Origin: Bifidobacterium dentium JCM 1195 = DSM 20436
GTDB lineage: Bacteria > Actinomycetota > Actinomycetes > Actinomycetales > Bifidobacteriaceae
Assembly (NCBI RefSeq): GCF_001042595.1
Contig: NZ_AP012326.1
Coordinates: forward strand, 2,232,001-2,296,000
Reading direction: 5' to 3'
DNA length: 64,000 bases
The translations under genes and the position numbers were made by a program. Numbering within the stretch: the stretch's first letter is position 1; each line of letters starts with the position of its first letter. The notes beneath the pieces are model-generated. The model ran no database searches. It was given only the letters and a program-made list of their open reading frames with translations, and was not told the origin of the DNA. Positions 8,064 through 16,696 of the stretch are shown here, in pieces.

Positions 8064-10853
8064 ATGACTGAAAGCCAAGCTAATACCATCAATGCGAACC
8101 TCACGCCGCTGCCCGACAAGGTCGGCGTGGACGGTCTCGAAGACAAGTGGCGCGGCGTCTGGGACGAAGGCGGAGTCTACAAGTTCCGGAACACCCGCGA
8201 CCGTAAGGCCGTCTATTCCATCGACACCCCGCCGCCCACCGTTTCCGGCCATCTGCACGTCGGCCACGTGTTCTCCTACACGCACACCGATATAATCGCC
8301 CGTTTCAAGCGCATGAACGGCTTCGACGTGTTCTATCCGATGGGCTGGGACGACAACGGCCTGCCGACCGAACGCCGTGTGCAGAACTACTATGGCGTGC
8401 GCGTGGACACCTCCCTGAAGTACGATCCGAATTTCGTGCCGCCGTTCGAAGGCACCGACGGCAAGAAGATCGATGCCAAGGATCAGGTGCCGATCAGCCG
8501 CAAGAACTTCATCGAACTATGCGAGAAGCTCACCGCCCAGGATGAGAAGCAGTTCGAGGCGCTGTGGCGCTCCCTCGGCCTGTCCATCGACTGGTCGCAG
8601 ACCTACCACACCATCGGTGAGCATCCGCAGCGCGTGGCCCAGAAGGCGTTCCTGCGCAATCTGGCCCGTGGCGAGGCCTACCAGAAGGACGCTCCGGGCC
8701 TGTGGGACGTGACCTTCCAGACCGCAGTGGCCCAGGCCGAGCTGGAATCGCGCGAATATCCGGGCTTCTACCACAAGATAGCCTTCCGTTTCGAAGATGG
8801 CACCCCGATCTATATCGAAACCACCCGTCCGGAACTGCTGGCGGCCTGCGGCGCGCTGATTGCGCACCCGGATGACGACCGTTACAAGAAGTATTTCGGC
8901 CAGTACGTCTACTCCCCTCTGTTCCGTGTGAAGGTGCCGATTCTGGCGCACAAGGCCGCGGAGATGGACAAGGGCGCCGGCATCGCCATGTGCTGTACGT
9001 TCGGCGATGTGACCGATGTCGAATGGTGGCGTGATCTGAATCTGCCGCTGCGTTCCATCATCCAGCGTAACGGCCGTATCGTCATGGATACCCCGGACTG
9101 GATCGAAGACGGCAAGGGCCGCGAGATCTTCCAGGAGACGGCCGGCAAGACCACGTTCTCCGCACGTAAGATCATCGTCGATGCACTGCGTGAATCCGGC
9201 GATCTGGACGGCGAGCCGACGCCGACCAAACGTATGACGAACTTCTACGAGAAGGGCGATAAGCCGCTCGAAATCGTCACCTCCCGCCAGTGGTATCTCA
9301 AGAACGGCGGCACCGACCAGCAACTGAACGCCGAGTTGATCGAGCGTGGCAAGGAGCTGAACTTCCATCCGGACTTCATGCGCGTGCGCTATGAGAATTG
9401 GGTGCATGGCCTCAACGGCGACTGGCTGATCTCCCGCCAGCGCTTCTTCGGCGTGCCGTTCCCGCTGTGGTACCCGGTGAAGGAGGACGGCACCGCCGAC
9501 TACGATCACCCGATCGTGCCGAGCGAGGACATTCTGCCGATCGATCCGACCGACGACGTGCCGGAAGGCTACAGCGAGGACCAGCGTGACGTGCCGGGCG
9601 GCTTCACTGCCGAACAGGACATCATGGACACCTGGGCCACCTCGTCGCTCACCCCGCAGATCGTGACCCGCTGGGAGGAGCCGGGCGAAGAGAACCGGGC
9701 CATCTTCAACGCCACCTTCCCGATGGATCTGCGCCCGCAGGGCCAGGACATCATCCGTACATGGCTGTTCTCCAGCGTGGATCGCGCGCATCTCGAAAAC
9801 AAGTGCCTGCCGTGGGCCAGCGCCACGCTGTCGGGCTGGATTCTCGATCCGGACCATAAGAAGATGTCGAAGTCCAAGGGCAACGTGGTCGTGCCGGACA
9901 AGCCGATCAAGCAGTTCGGCGCCGACGCGGTGCGCTATTGGGCTGCGGCGGCCCGTTTGGGCTTGGACGCCACCTACGACGAAGGTCAGATGAAGATCGG
10001 CCGCCGTCTGGCCATCAAGCTGCTCAACGCCACCAAGTTCGCGCTGGCCATCGGCCGCGAGGACGAGAACCATCATGTGGGCGCTGCGGCCACCGCAAGC
10101 TGGAATCCGGCCGACGTGACCGAGCCGCTGGATCGTGCCGCCATGGCCAAGATGGCCCATGTGGTGAGCGAAGCCACCAAGAATCTCAACAACTATGAGC
10201 ATTCCAAGGCTCTTGAGGTCATCGAGAACTACTTCTGGCAGTTCTGCGACGATTACATCGAGCTGGTCAAGAACCGCGCCTACGGTACCGCCGATTCCAC
10301 CGGCCATGTGCCGAGCGAGAAGGCCGTGAAGTCCGCACGCACGGCTCTGGGCCTGGGTCTGGACGCATTCACCCGCCTGCTGGCCCCGTACCTGCCGTAC
10401 GCCACTGAAGAAGTGTGGAGCTGGATGCATGAGGGCGAGGGTTCCGTGCATCGCGCCGCATGGCCGAAGGCCGAGACGTATGCCGCCGCCGCGTTCAAGG
10501 CGTCTCCGGAGCTGCTCACCCATGCCGGTGAGGCGCTGGCCGCGCTGCGTGGCATCAAGTCGAAGGCCAAGGTTTCGATGAAGACCCCGATTCTGTCGGT
10601 GAAGCTGGGCGTCTCCGACGAGGTGCGCGGCTCCATCGAGAGCGCACTGGCCGATATCGCCGAAGCGGGTCGCGTGGTGGGCCGCATCTCCTTCGTGGGC
10701 GCCGCAGCGGCGGCCAAGGCCATCAAGGAGACCGCTGAAGCCGCCAAGGATGCCGCGGCGGAGGCCAAGGCCGAGGCAGAGGCCGCGATCGATGTGATCG
10801 TGGCTGACAGCGAACTCGGTGAGCCACCGGCCAAGAAGCCGAAGAACCAGTAA
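8064..10853 (+). CDS. valS: Valyl-tRNA synthetase
   Basis: ValS charges tRNA-Val. The HIGH motif is HLHVGH in PPPTVSGHLHVGH (about residue 60) and the KMSKS loop is KKMSKSKGNVV (about residue 608). The segment FYPMGWDDNGLPTERRVQ identifies ValRS rather than IleRS or LeuRS. The editing domain lies between about 200 and 390. The C-terminus is an Ala/Glu/Lys-rich helical tail (last about 60 residues) ending in a basic PAKKPKNQ. The start is the ATG at 8064, ten codons inside a longer frame. There is no Shine-Dalgarno, and a TAGACT box lies 7 nt upstream. Confidence 0.96.
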   Translation: MTESQANTINANLTPLPDKVGVDGLEDKWRGVWDEGGVYKFRNTRDRKAVYSIDTPPPTVSGHLHVGHVFSYTHTDIIARFKRMNGFDVFYPMGWDDNGLPTERRVQNYYGVRVDTSLKYDPNFVPPFEGTDGKKIDAKDQVPISRKNFIELCEKLTAQDEKQFEALWRSLGLSIDWSQTYHTIGEHPQRVAQKAFLRNLARGEAYQKDAPGLWDVTFQTAVAQAELESREYPGFYHKIAFRFEDGTPIYIETTRPELLAACGALIAHPDDDRYKKYFGQYVYSPLFRVKVPILAHKAAEMDKGAGIAMCCTFGDVTDVEWWRDLNLPLRSIIQRNGRIVMDTPDWIEDGKGREIFQETAGKTTFSARKIIVDALRESGDLDGEPTPTKRMTNFYEKGDKPLEIVTSRQWYLKNGGTDQQLNAELIERGKELNFHPDFMRVRYENWVHGLNGDWLISRQRFFGVPFPLWYPVKEDGTADYDHPIVPSEDILPIDPTDDVPEGYSEDQRDVPGGFTAEQDIMDTWATSSLTPQIVTRWEEPGEENRAIFNATFPMDLRPQGQDIIRTWLFSSVDRAHLENKCLPWASATLSGWILDPDHKKMSKSKGNVVVPDKPIKQFGADAVRYWAAAARLGLDATYDEGQMKIGRRLAIKLLNATKFALAIGREDENHHVGAAATASWNPADVTEPLDRAAMAKMAHVVSEATKNLNNYEHSKALEVIENYFWQFCDDYIELVKNRAYGTADSTGHVPSEKAVKSARTALGLGLDAFTRLLAPYLPYATEEVWSWMHEGEGSVHRAAWPKAETYAAAAFKASPELLTHAGEALAALRGIKSKAKVSMKTPILSVKLGVSDEVRGSIESALADIAEAGRVVGRISFVGAAAAAKAIKETAEAAKDAAAEAKAEAEAAIDVIVADSELGEPPAKKPKNQ

Positions 10854-10874
10854 GCCGGAAAGACCCTGGTCGTT

Positions 10875-10907
10875 GGGCCCTTCTCCCCGTCAGAGGGAGG
10901 AGGGCCC
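10875..10907. terminator. Hairpin between valS and the convergent secreted-protein gene
   Basis: GGGCCCTTCTCCC pairs with GGGAGGAGGGCCC over 13 bp with one G-T wobble and an 8-nt loop. It lies between convergent stops and probably serves both. Confidence 0.8.
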
Positions 10908-10910
10908 GAT

Positions 10911-12974
10911 TCATAGCACGGGAACGGAAAGCAGATACTGGGTGTCGTGACCGGTCGCACCGACCGTGCCACCTGTGATATGACGACTGCCGAGATGTTG
11001 GACGGCTTCCTGCAGCATTTCCGCGGCGGAGGCCAGTTCGACGGTCTCATCGATCAGATCGCTGGAATCAGCCTCGATCGGCGCACGCGAACTGACGATG
11101 CTGTATGCGCTGATCGGCAGCGACCCCGCACCGGCGGATGCCGCACCCGAAGCACCCGAAACAGCGTCACCTGACGTTGCGGAGTCCTTTGCGTCGCTTT
11201 CCGACGAACCGTCCACTCCCCCGACCTTCGCCATGTTCTTCGACGTAGTGTCGGCGGCGGCACCGAACGATGAACGCAATCCGCCGGCGTAGCTCATCAC
11301 ATCATCCATGCTGATGGCGTTCCGGTCGTCCACCAAGCTGTCCGTGGCACCGTCCTCGCTCTGCTGACGAATCGCCTTGGCCTGCGCATGCTCAACCTTG
11401 CGTTTGGCCTTCTGTCGGGCCTTCTCGGCTTTTGCGGGCAACGTCGTACCGTCGGACAAGGTGTGGCCGCTGTGCAGGGAGGCAATCCGCACCGTGCCGC
11501 GCGTGGTCGTCGCGGAATCCTGGGACGAGGTGCTGGAAGCGTTGGAATCATTGCCGGCGGCATCATCGGTTTCCAACTGATCGGCGAAGCGTACCGCAAT
11601 CTGATGGAAGGCGCTGGCCTGACCGGTATGTTCGCTGGCATCCGCCAGTGCGTTCATGGCGTCGGCCACGTTGCCGGCGGCCGCGGCAAGTTTCCTGTTC
11701 GTGTCGATGCCGCTGCGCACGTCCGCAATCGCCTGACGTTCGTAATGCGAGGCCGTTGCGGCCGTGGCTCCGAGCTCTTTCAAGCGTGCGGTGTAGGCAT
11801 CGGTGAAATCCATGGAATAGGGGATCATCGCGCTCGATAGCTGCGATTGCCCTGCACTGTAATCCTTGGCGCCCCGTTGCTGTTCCTCGCCGGCGCGTCT
11901 GCCCAATTCGCCAAGCAGTCCCGACGTGCCGCGCCGTTCGATGGTACGAATCACGTCGTCCACGGCGTCGGCGGCACCGGCATGCCGGTAGGCGGCGCTC
12001 ACATCGTTCACCGCGTTGGCGAGATCGACCACGGATCGTGCCACGTCAGTATCGCCGTTGAGTTCGGCGGCGGTGCCTAGAATGGCGGAAAGTTGCGTGG
12101 AATCGCCGATCGAACCGGAAAGATGGGTCGTATATGAGCCGACATACGCATCGATATAGCCGTCGAAGGCCTGCTGATGCGTGGCCGTCCGCTCGGCGAT
12201 GGTCTGCGTGGCCAGTTCCTTTTCCCGGTCGCGCAGTGTTTTCAGCTGTTCGATGAGCTGATGATTGCTTTGCGAGCCGACATTCGTCAGACCATCCACC
12301 AGGTTGGAGGCACGGTCCGTCAGATTGTTGAGATTATCGGCAAAATCATCATCGTCTTCGGCCCGCACGGCAGCGACGGCCAATGAACTCATCGTGAAAT
12401 GCCTGGCATCGACATATGTGGTGAAGGTCAGTTCCTCACCCGGCTCGCCAATGGCGGCGATCAATGTGGAGGAATTGCCGGATATCACGCTCACGCCATC
12501 GTCGGATACGACGTCGCTGCCGACGCGGCTGGGAATGGTGAAGGCGACCACAGGTACGAGATCGCGTGCATCGTCGGTAATCGTTTGGGTGGCGCCGTCG
12601 ACGGCCTTGACCGTCAGACGGATACCGACCATGCCGGTGGCGCCGTTCACCTGCTGCACGCTCACGTCCGGGCCATTCAACGTGAACGTGGCGCTCACGG
12701 ACCATGGCAGCGATACCGTACCGGCGGCGATGCGTTGGGAAGCCGTGGAGCCGCTGTCCGTCAGATACAGCCGCCCGGGCCGGTCGGCCGCCGTATAGGA
12801 ACTCATCACGTCATGCGAGGCCACGTCGACGGCATAGCGTCCATCCTGGCGTATCCGGCCTACGATGTCGGATACGCCTACGCCGACCACGGGCAACCCG
12901 CACAGTACGACCATCGCGATGGCGGCGGCGCATGCGCGACGCATCGTGCGAACGTTGCGATGACGAATGCACAT
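10911..12974 (-). CDS. Secreted or membrane-anchored coiled-coil protein of unknown function
   Basis: I do not recognise this 687-aa family. A basic N-terminus and a hydrophobic segment (about residues 12-35) form a signal peptide or anchor. Residues about 40-205 look like extracellular beta-rich domains. Residues about 210-470 are Ala-rich and helical with heptad-like spacing. A Ser/Thr/Asp linker (about 475-500) precedes a basic coiled coil (KAEKARQKAKRKVEHAQAKA). The last 150 residues are low-complexity Gly/Ala/Ser. There is no sortase motif and no C-terminal membrane segment. The start at 12974 has AGAAGG upstream. It lies downstream of the chorismate mutase gene but seems functionally unrelated. 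Confidence 0.75.
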   Translation of the reverse strand: MCIRHRNVRTMRRACAAAIAMVVLCGLPVVGVGVSDIVGRIRQDGRYAVDVASHDVMSSYTAADRPGRLYLTDSGSTASQRIAAGTVSLPWSVSATFTLNGPDVSVQQVNGATGMVGIRLTVKAVDGATQTITDDARDLVPVVAFTIPSRVGSDVVSDDGVSVISGNSSTLIAAIGEPGEELTFTTYVDARHFTMSSLAVAAVRAEDDDDFADNLNNLTDRASNLVDGLTNVGSQSNHQLIEQLKTLRDREKELATQTIAERTATHQQAFDGYIDAYVGSYTTHLSGSIGDSTQLSAILGTAAELNGDTDVARSVVDLANAVNDVSAAYRHAGAADAVDDVIRTIERRGTSGLLGELGRRAGEEQQRGAKDYSAGQSQLSSAMIPYSMDFTDAYTARLKELGATAATASHYERQAIADVRSGIDTNRKLAAAAGNVADAMNALADASEHTGQASAFHQIAVRFADQLETDDAAGNDSNASSTSSQDSATTTRGTVRIASLHSGHTLSDGTTLPAKAEKARQKAKRKVEHAQAKAIRQQSEDGATDSLVDDRNAISMDDVMSYAGGLRSSFGAAADTTSKNMAKVGGVDGSSESDAKDSATSGDAVSGASGAASAGAGSLPISAYSIVSSRAPIEADSSDLIDETVELASAAEMLQEAVQHLGSRHITGGTVGATGHDTQYLLSVPVL

Positions 12975-13075
12975 GCCGGACCTTCTTAGCAGTCAGAATA
13001 TTGTTCCACAACAAATTGTTCCAAAACAAACAATCTACTGCGCGGTATGCCCGCAGAGTCCGGAAAATGGGCAGA

Positions 13076-13489
13076 TCAGGCGAACACGTCGAGTACGCCC
13101 GGATCGCCTCCCGCATCGGCGATGCGCTTATGACGGCGCTTGGCCTCGGTTACCACGAATTCGCGGTACATTTCGGCGATATCGGGGTCAAGACCGGCAT
13201 CGACGGCAATGCGATGCAACCGTTCGATCTGGTAGTCCTCACGCTTGTAGTCGGCCGGGGCGAAGCCGGCACGCGCCTTGAGCACGCCCACCTGGGACGT
13301 GTACTTGAATCGTTCCGCCAACAGCGACACGATGGCCGTGTCGACATTGTCGATTGACTGACGCAACGACTTGATCTTCGCCACGGTTTCGGCGACCTGG
13401 GGATCGCCTTGGGCGGTATCCGCATCGATGACGGTTTCGGTTTCGTCCGGTTCTGCTGGCCGAAGCCAGTCGTGTTCGCTATCGCTCAT
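13076..13489 (-). CDS. Chorismate mutase, AroQ type II
   Basis: This enzyme converts chorismate to prephenate for Phe/Tyr synthesis. The AroQ domain covers about residues 35-128. It shows the N-terminal helix KIKSLRQSIDNVDTAIVSLLAERF, the middle YKREDYQIERL region and the C-terminal EFVVTEAKRRHKRI helix. The acidic N-terminal 30 residues are an extension. A GTG two codons upstream opens the frame, but I chose the ATG at 13489 because TACTCT lies exactly 7 nt upstream. It follows the Lrp-type regulator by 16 bp, so it may also be read from that promoter, hinting at control by amino acids. Confidence 0.9.
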   Translation of the reverse strand: MSDSEHDWLRPAEPDETETVIDADTAQGDPQVAETVAKIKSLRQSIDNVDTAIVSLLAERFKYTSQVGVLKARAGFAPADYKREDYQIERLHRIAVDAGLDPDIAEMYREFVVTEAKRRHKRIADAGGDPGVLDVFA

Positions 13490-13505
13490 GGTCACCAGAG
13501 TACCG

Positions 13506-13982
13506 CTACTTTGCGAAGTAACGCTGCAGCACGATCGTGGTTTCGGTGCTTACCGGAACGGTTTGGTGAATGACGTTGAGCAGCTCTTCGAGCTTGCTTG
13601 GCGATTCCGCACGCACGGTGAGCATGTAGCTGGGCGAGCCGGCCACGGAATCGCACGACATGATGCCATCGACATCGTGCAGTTTTCCCGGAATTTCGGA
13701 TTCGCACGCATAATCGGTGGGGGTGACCGCGATGTAGGCGCTGACCGGCAGACCTCGCTTCTCATCATCGATGATCGCCTTGTATCCGCTGATCACGCCG
13801 CGGCGTTCCAGCTTCTGTACGCGCGACTGCACCGCCGACACCGACAGTCCGGTCGCCTCCGAAAGCTGGGCCAGTGTCGCACGGCCATCCTTCTCCAACA
13901 TGTTCAGGATGCACGTGTCGATGCCGTCGATCTGGCATGCGATCGATCGCGCGCTCTCCGCAGTGGTGCCACTACTTGTCAT
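13506..13982 (-). CDS. Lrp/AsnC family transcriptional regulator
   Basis: Lrp/AsnC proteins sense amino acids and bind DNA as dimers to octamers. The N-terminal helix-turn-helix (about residues 18-78) shows LDGIDTCILNMLEKDGR-like sequence (here QIDGIDTCILNMLEKDGR), then LAQLSEATGLSVSAVQSRVQKLERRGVI. The C-terminal RAM ligand domain (about 85-155) ends in VSTETTIVLQRYF. The start at 13982 has GAGGAGG at 8-nt spacing; an upstream in-frame codon at 14048 lacks one. A perfect 17-bp palindrome sits 36 bp upstream and may be an autoregulatory site. The chorismate mutase gene directly downstream suggests an aromatic amino-acid link, but this is inference. Confidence 0.92.
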   Translation of the reverse strand: MTSSGTTAESARSIACQIDGIDTCILNMLEKDGRATLAQLSEATGLSVSAVQSRVQKLERRGVISGYKAIIDDEKRGLPVSAYIAVTPTDYACESEIPGKLHDVDGIMSCDSVAGSPSYMLTVRAESPSKLEELLNVIHQTVPVSTETTIVLQRYFAK

Positions 13983-14018
13983 AAACGGTCCCTCCTCATA
14001 CCAAGCCCATGTATCCAA

Positions 14019-14065
14019 TATCGGCAATGCCGATACCCCTAGCGACAATCGGCGTAATACCCCTA
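14019..14065 (-). promoter_or_regulatory. Palindrome and paired TAGGGGTAT motifs upstream of the Lrp-type regulator
   Basis: TATCGGCA-A-TGCCGATA (14019-14035) is a perfect 17-bp palindrome. Overlapping and beyond it are two copies of TAGGGGTAT on the minus strand (14033-14041 and 14057-14065), 24 bp apart. This suits an operator for the regulator itself, but no binding data exist here. Confidence 0.5.
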
Positions 14066-14304
14066 ACCATACCTATTTCAGTGCACATCACCACGCATCA
14101 TTTTCGCTACAAGAGTGCCGTCTTTTTGCAGACGCAGCGTTTCACACTGATTATTTCCACCATCACCCTTCTATATATTGCAATATTTACTAATATCAGT
14201 TTCAGAAAACGTATTTTTTATTCTTTTTGAAAAATACGAAAATCCTGTTTATATAGTGGCCACGGATCGGAACGCCGCAACGAAGGTGCCGTCAACGCAA
14301 CACG
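14066..14304. other. AT-rich intergenic stretch with no gene
   Basis: The rest of the 13983-14414 gap is AT-rich with long T and A tracts around 14160-14250. I see no coding signal, RNA gene or repeat; upstream regulatory DNA for the Lrp-type gene is likely. Confidence 0.6.
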
Positions 14305-14338
14305 AAGGGGCATGCAACCCGTTCGTTGCATGCCCCTT
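14305..14338 (-). terminator. Rho gene terminator hairpin
   Basis: Perfect 14-bp stem AAGGGGCATGCAAC / GTTGCATGCCCCTT with a 6-nt loop, about 75 bp beyond the rho stop codon. Confidence 0.8.
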
Positions 14339-14414
14339 GATGGATATCGCACATCAGCCGATGGCCAAGTGTTTCGGCCACGCCCGCAATTGGCGCGGAC
14401 GGACGTCGGCGCTA

Positions 14415-16463
14415 TCAGTTGCCGCTGGTCACGTTACCGCTCTGCTGAATCAGCGAAGCCATGAAGTCGCGGTTGGTCGCGGTCTTCTTCAGACGCGGCA
14501 CAAGCGTCTGGTAGGCCTGCTCCGGCTCGAGACCGCCGAGCAGACGGCGCAGACGGTAGATGATCGGCAATTCCTGCGGATCGGTGATGAGCTCCTCGCG
14601 ACGGGTGCCGGAGGCATTCACGTCGATGGCCGGGAACAGGCGCTTGTCGGCAAGCTCGCGGCTCAGACGCAGCTCCATGTTGCCGGTGCCCTTGAATTCC
14701 TCGAAGATCACCTCGTCCATCTTGGAACCGGTTTCCACCAGTGCGGAGGAGATGATGGTCAGGGAGCCACCGTTTTCGATGTTGCGGGCGGCACCGAAGA
14801 ACTTCTTCGGCGGGTACAGGGCCTGGGCGTCCACGCCACCGGACAGGATACGGCCGGAAGCCGGTGCGGCGATGTTGTAGGCGCGGGCGAGGCGGGTCAT
14901 GGAATCGAGCAGCACGACCACGTCCTGACCGAGCTCCACGAGGCGCTTGGCACGTTCGATGGCGAGTTCGGCGACGGTGGTGTGGTCGGAGGCCGGGCGG
15001 TCGAAGGTCGAGGAGATGACCTCGCCCTGCACGGTACGCTCCATGTCGGTGACCTCTTCCGGACGTTCGTCCACGAGCACGACCATCAAGTGGACTTCCG
15101 GATTGTTGGTGGCGATCGCGTTGGCGATGTTCTGCAGGGTGATGGTCTTGCCGGCCTTCGGCGGAGAGACGATCAGGCCGCGCTGGCCCTTGCCGATCGG
15201 CGCCACGATGTCGACGAGACGGCCGGTGAGCTTGTTCGGCGTGGTCTCCTGCTTCAAACGCTCCTGCGGATACAGCGGGGTCAGCTTGTTGAACTGCGGA
15301 CGATTCATCGCCTCTTCCACGGACAGCCCGTTGATGGAGTCGATGGACTGCAGCGGCACGAACTTCTGGCGCTGGTTGCGACGGTCGCCCTCACGCGGAG
15401 TACGGATGGAACCGTGCACGGCGTCGCCCTTGCGCAGACCGTACTTCTTGACCTGACCCATGGAAACGTATACGTCATTCGGTCCCGGCAAGTAGCCGGA
15501 GGTGCGCACGAATGCGTAGGATTCGAGCACGTCGACGATGCCGGCGACCGGTACGAGGTCTTCCTTCGGCTCCTCGCGACGCTGCTCACGCTCGGCATGG
15601 TCGTTGTTGCGATCGTTACGCTCGTTGCGATCGACATCACGGCCACTATCGCGGCCGCGACGATCCTCACGGTCGTCGAAGTCGCGGTCGCGTCCACGCA
15701 TGCGGCGTCCGCGGCGGTCGGTGCGATCGTTGTTGCGATCGCGCTCATTGCGGCCACGGCCATGACGGGCGTACTCGCCATCCTCGGCATTGGCGTGGTG
15801 ATTGTCTTCGGCATCGTTCTGCGCGGGCAGAGCGGCGAGAATGTCATCGAGATCGCGCACGACATCCTCATCCTTCGTCTCTTCCACGGGAGTACGGCGG
15901 CGACGGCGGGGCTCGTTGTCGAAATCGTCCTTGCGACGGCGACGACGATCCTCCTGCTTCGGTTGGGCACCATCGATATCGAGTTCGGCAAGCAGGTCGG
16001 CTCCGCCTTCGGCATCACGACGCTTGCGACGCTCGCGACGCTGTTTCGGGGCTCCGCCCAATGCGTCAAGCGCCTCCACTGCGGCCTTGGCCTCGGCGGA
16101 ATCCGCCGGAGATTCATCGGCTGCGGGTTCAGTCGAAGCCTTTACGGCCTTCTTACGGCGGCCAGCGGGCTTGTCCGCCGGCATCTCTGCGTGCGCCTGT
16201 TCGGCGGGTTCCGTGGATTCGGCGGGCTTGACGTCCAACTCATCGACGGCGGCATCGGCGTCGACTGCGGGCTTTGCCGCTCGAGTGCCCTTCGGCGTAC
16301 GTACGGTAACGCCGGCCGGCGCTTCGCCGCCGGAACGGGCGGCCCGAAGCGTTGCGAGGAGCTCGGGCTTACGCATGGTGGAGGTACCGCGAAGTCCCAT
16401 CTGCTTGGCGAGCTCTTTGAGCTCAGGCAATTTCATATCTTCAAGATTTGGGCTTGTTGCCAC
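14415..16463 (-). CDS. rho: Transcription termination factor Rho
   Basis: Rho is a hexameric RNA helicase that terminates transcription. The protein is about 682 aa. It has an N-terminal Rho-N/SAP-like domain ([25 protein letters not shown]), then a long low-complexity insert of about 200 residues including Arg/Asp/Asn-rich repeats, typical of high-GC actinobacteria. The RNA-binding cold-shock domain follows ([19 protein letters not shown]). The ATPase core has the Walker A motif [15 protein letters not shown] chose the GTG at 16463, preceded by AAGGAAAGG, over the longer open frame to 16643 because homologues begin close to the SAP-like domain. Confidence 0.95.
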   Translation of the reverse strand: MATSPNLEDMKLPELKELAKQMGLRGTSTMRKPELLATLRAARSGGEAPAGVTVRTPKGTRAAKPAVDADAAVDELDVKPAESTEPAEQAHAEMPADKPAGRRKKAVKASTEPAADESPADSAEAKAAVEALDALGGAPKQRRERRKRRDAEGGADLLAELDIDGAQPKQEDRRRRRKDDFDNEPRRRRRTPVEETKDEDVVRDLDDILAALPAQNDAEDNHHANAEDGEYARHGRGRNERDRNNDRTDRRGRRMRGRDRDFDDREDRRGRDSGRDVDRNERNDRNNDHAEREQRREEPKEDLVPVAGIVDVLESYAFVRTSGYLPGPNDVYVSMGQVKKYGLRKGDAVHGSIRTPREGDRRNQRQKFVPLQSIDSINGLSVEEAMNRPQFNKLTPLYPQERLKQETTPNKLTGRLVDIVAPIGKGQRGLIVSPPKAGKTITLQNIANAIATNNPEVHLMVVLVDERPEEVTDMERTVQGEVISSTFDRPASDHTTVAELAIERAKRLVELGQDVVVLLDSMTRLARAYNIAAPASGRILSGGVDAQALYPPKKFFGAARNIENGGSLTIISSALVETGSKMDEVIFEEFKGTGNMELRLSRELADKRLFPAIDVNASGTRREELITDPQELPIIYRLRRLLGGLEPEQAYQTLVPRLKKTATNRDFMASLIQQSGNVTSGN

Positions 16464-16649
16464 TGGTTTATGCCTTTCCTTGGCTTCACAGGCACACGCC
16501 TGCAACAGCTTAAAAAAGAATTGCGGAAAATCCGCCGTATGAAAGGTTCGCCGCGAATCATCACGGTTTTCGAACTTCGTCAACCATACAACGCAATCCA
16601 GACCAACGCAAAAACCATGCGCACGTCGCGCGGCCGACGGCAACGAAAA

Positions 16650-16677
16650 AGCCCGTCGAGCCGAAGCTCAGCGGGCT
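16650..16677 (-). terminator. Intrinsic terminator of the flavoprotein gene
   Basis: On the minus strand AGCCCGCTGAGC-TTCG-GCTCGACGGGCT is followed by TTTTTCG. It lies just after the stop of the gene at 16697-18286. Confidence 0.9.
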
Positions 16678-16696
16678 GGAGAGGACTCTTCGTCTT

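Noticed and set aside
8517-10523. 668-codon minus-strand ORF opposite valS
   Set aside because: Antisense shadow typical of GC-rich DNA; His/Gly/Arg-rich with no recognisable domain.
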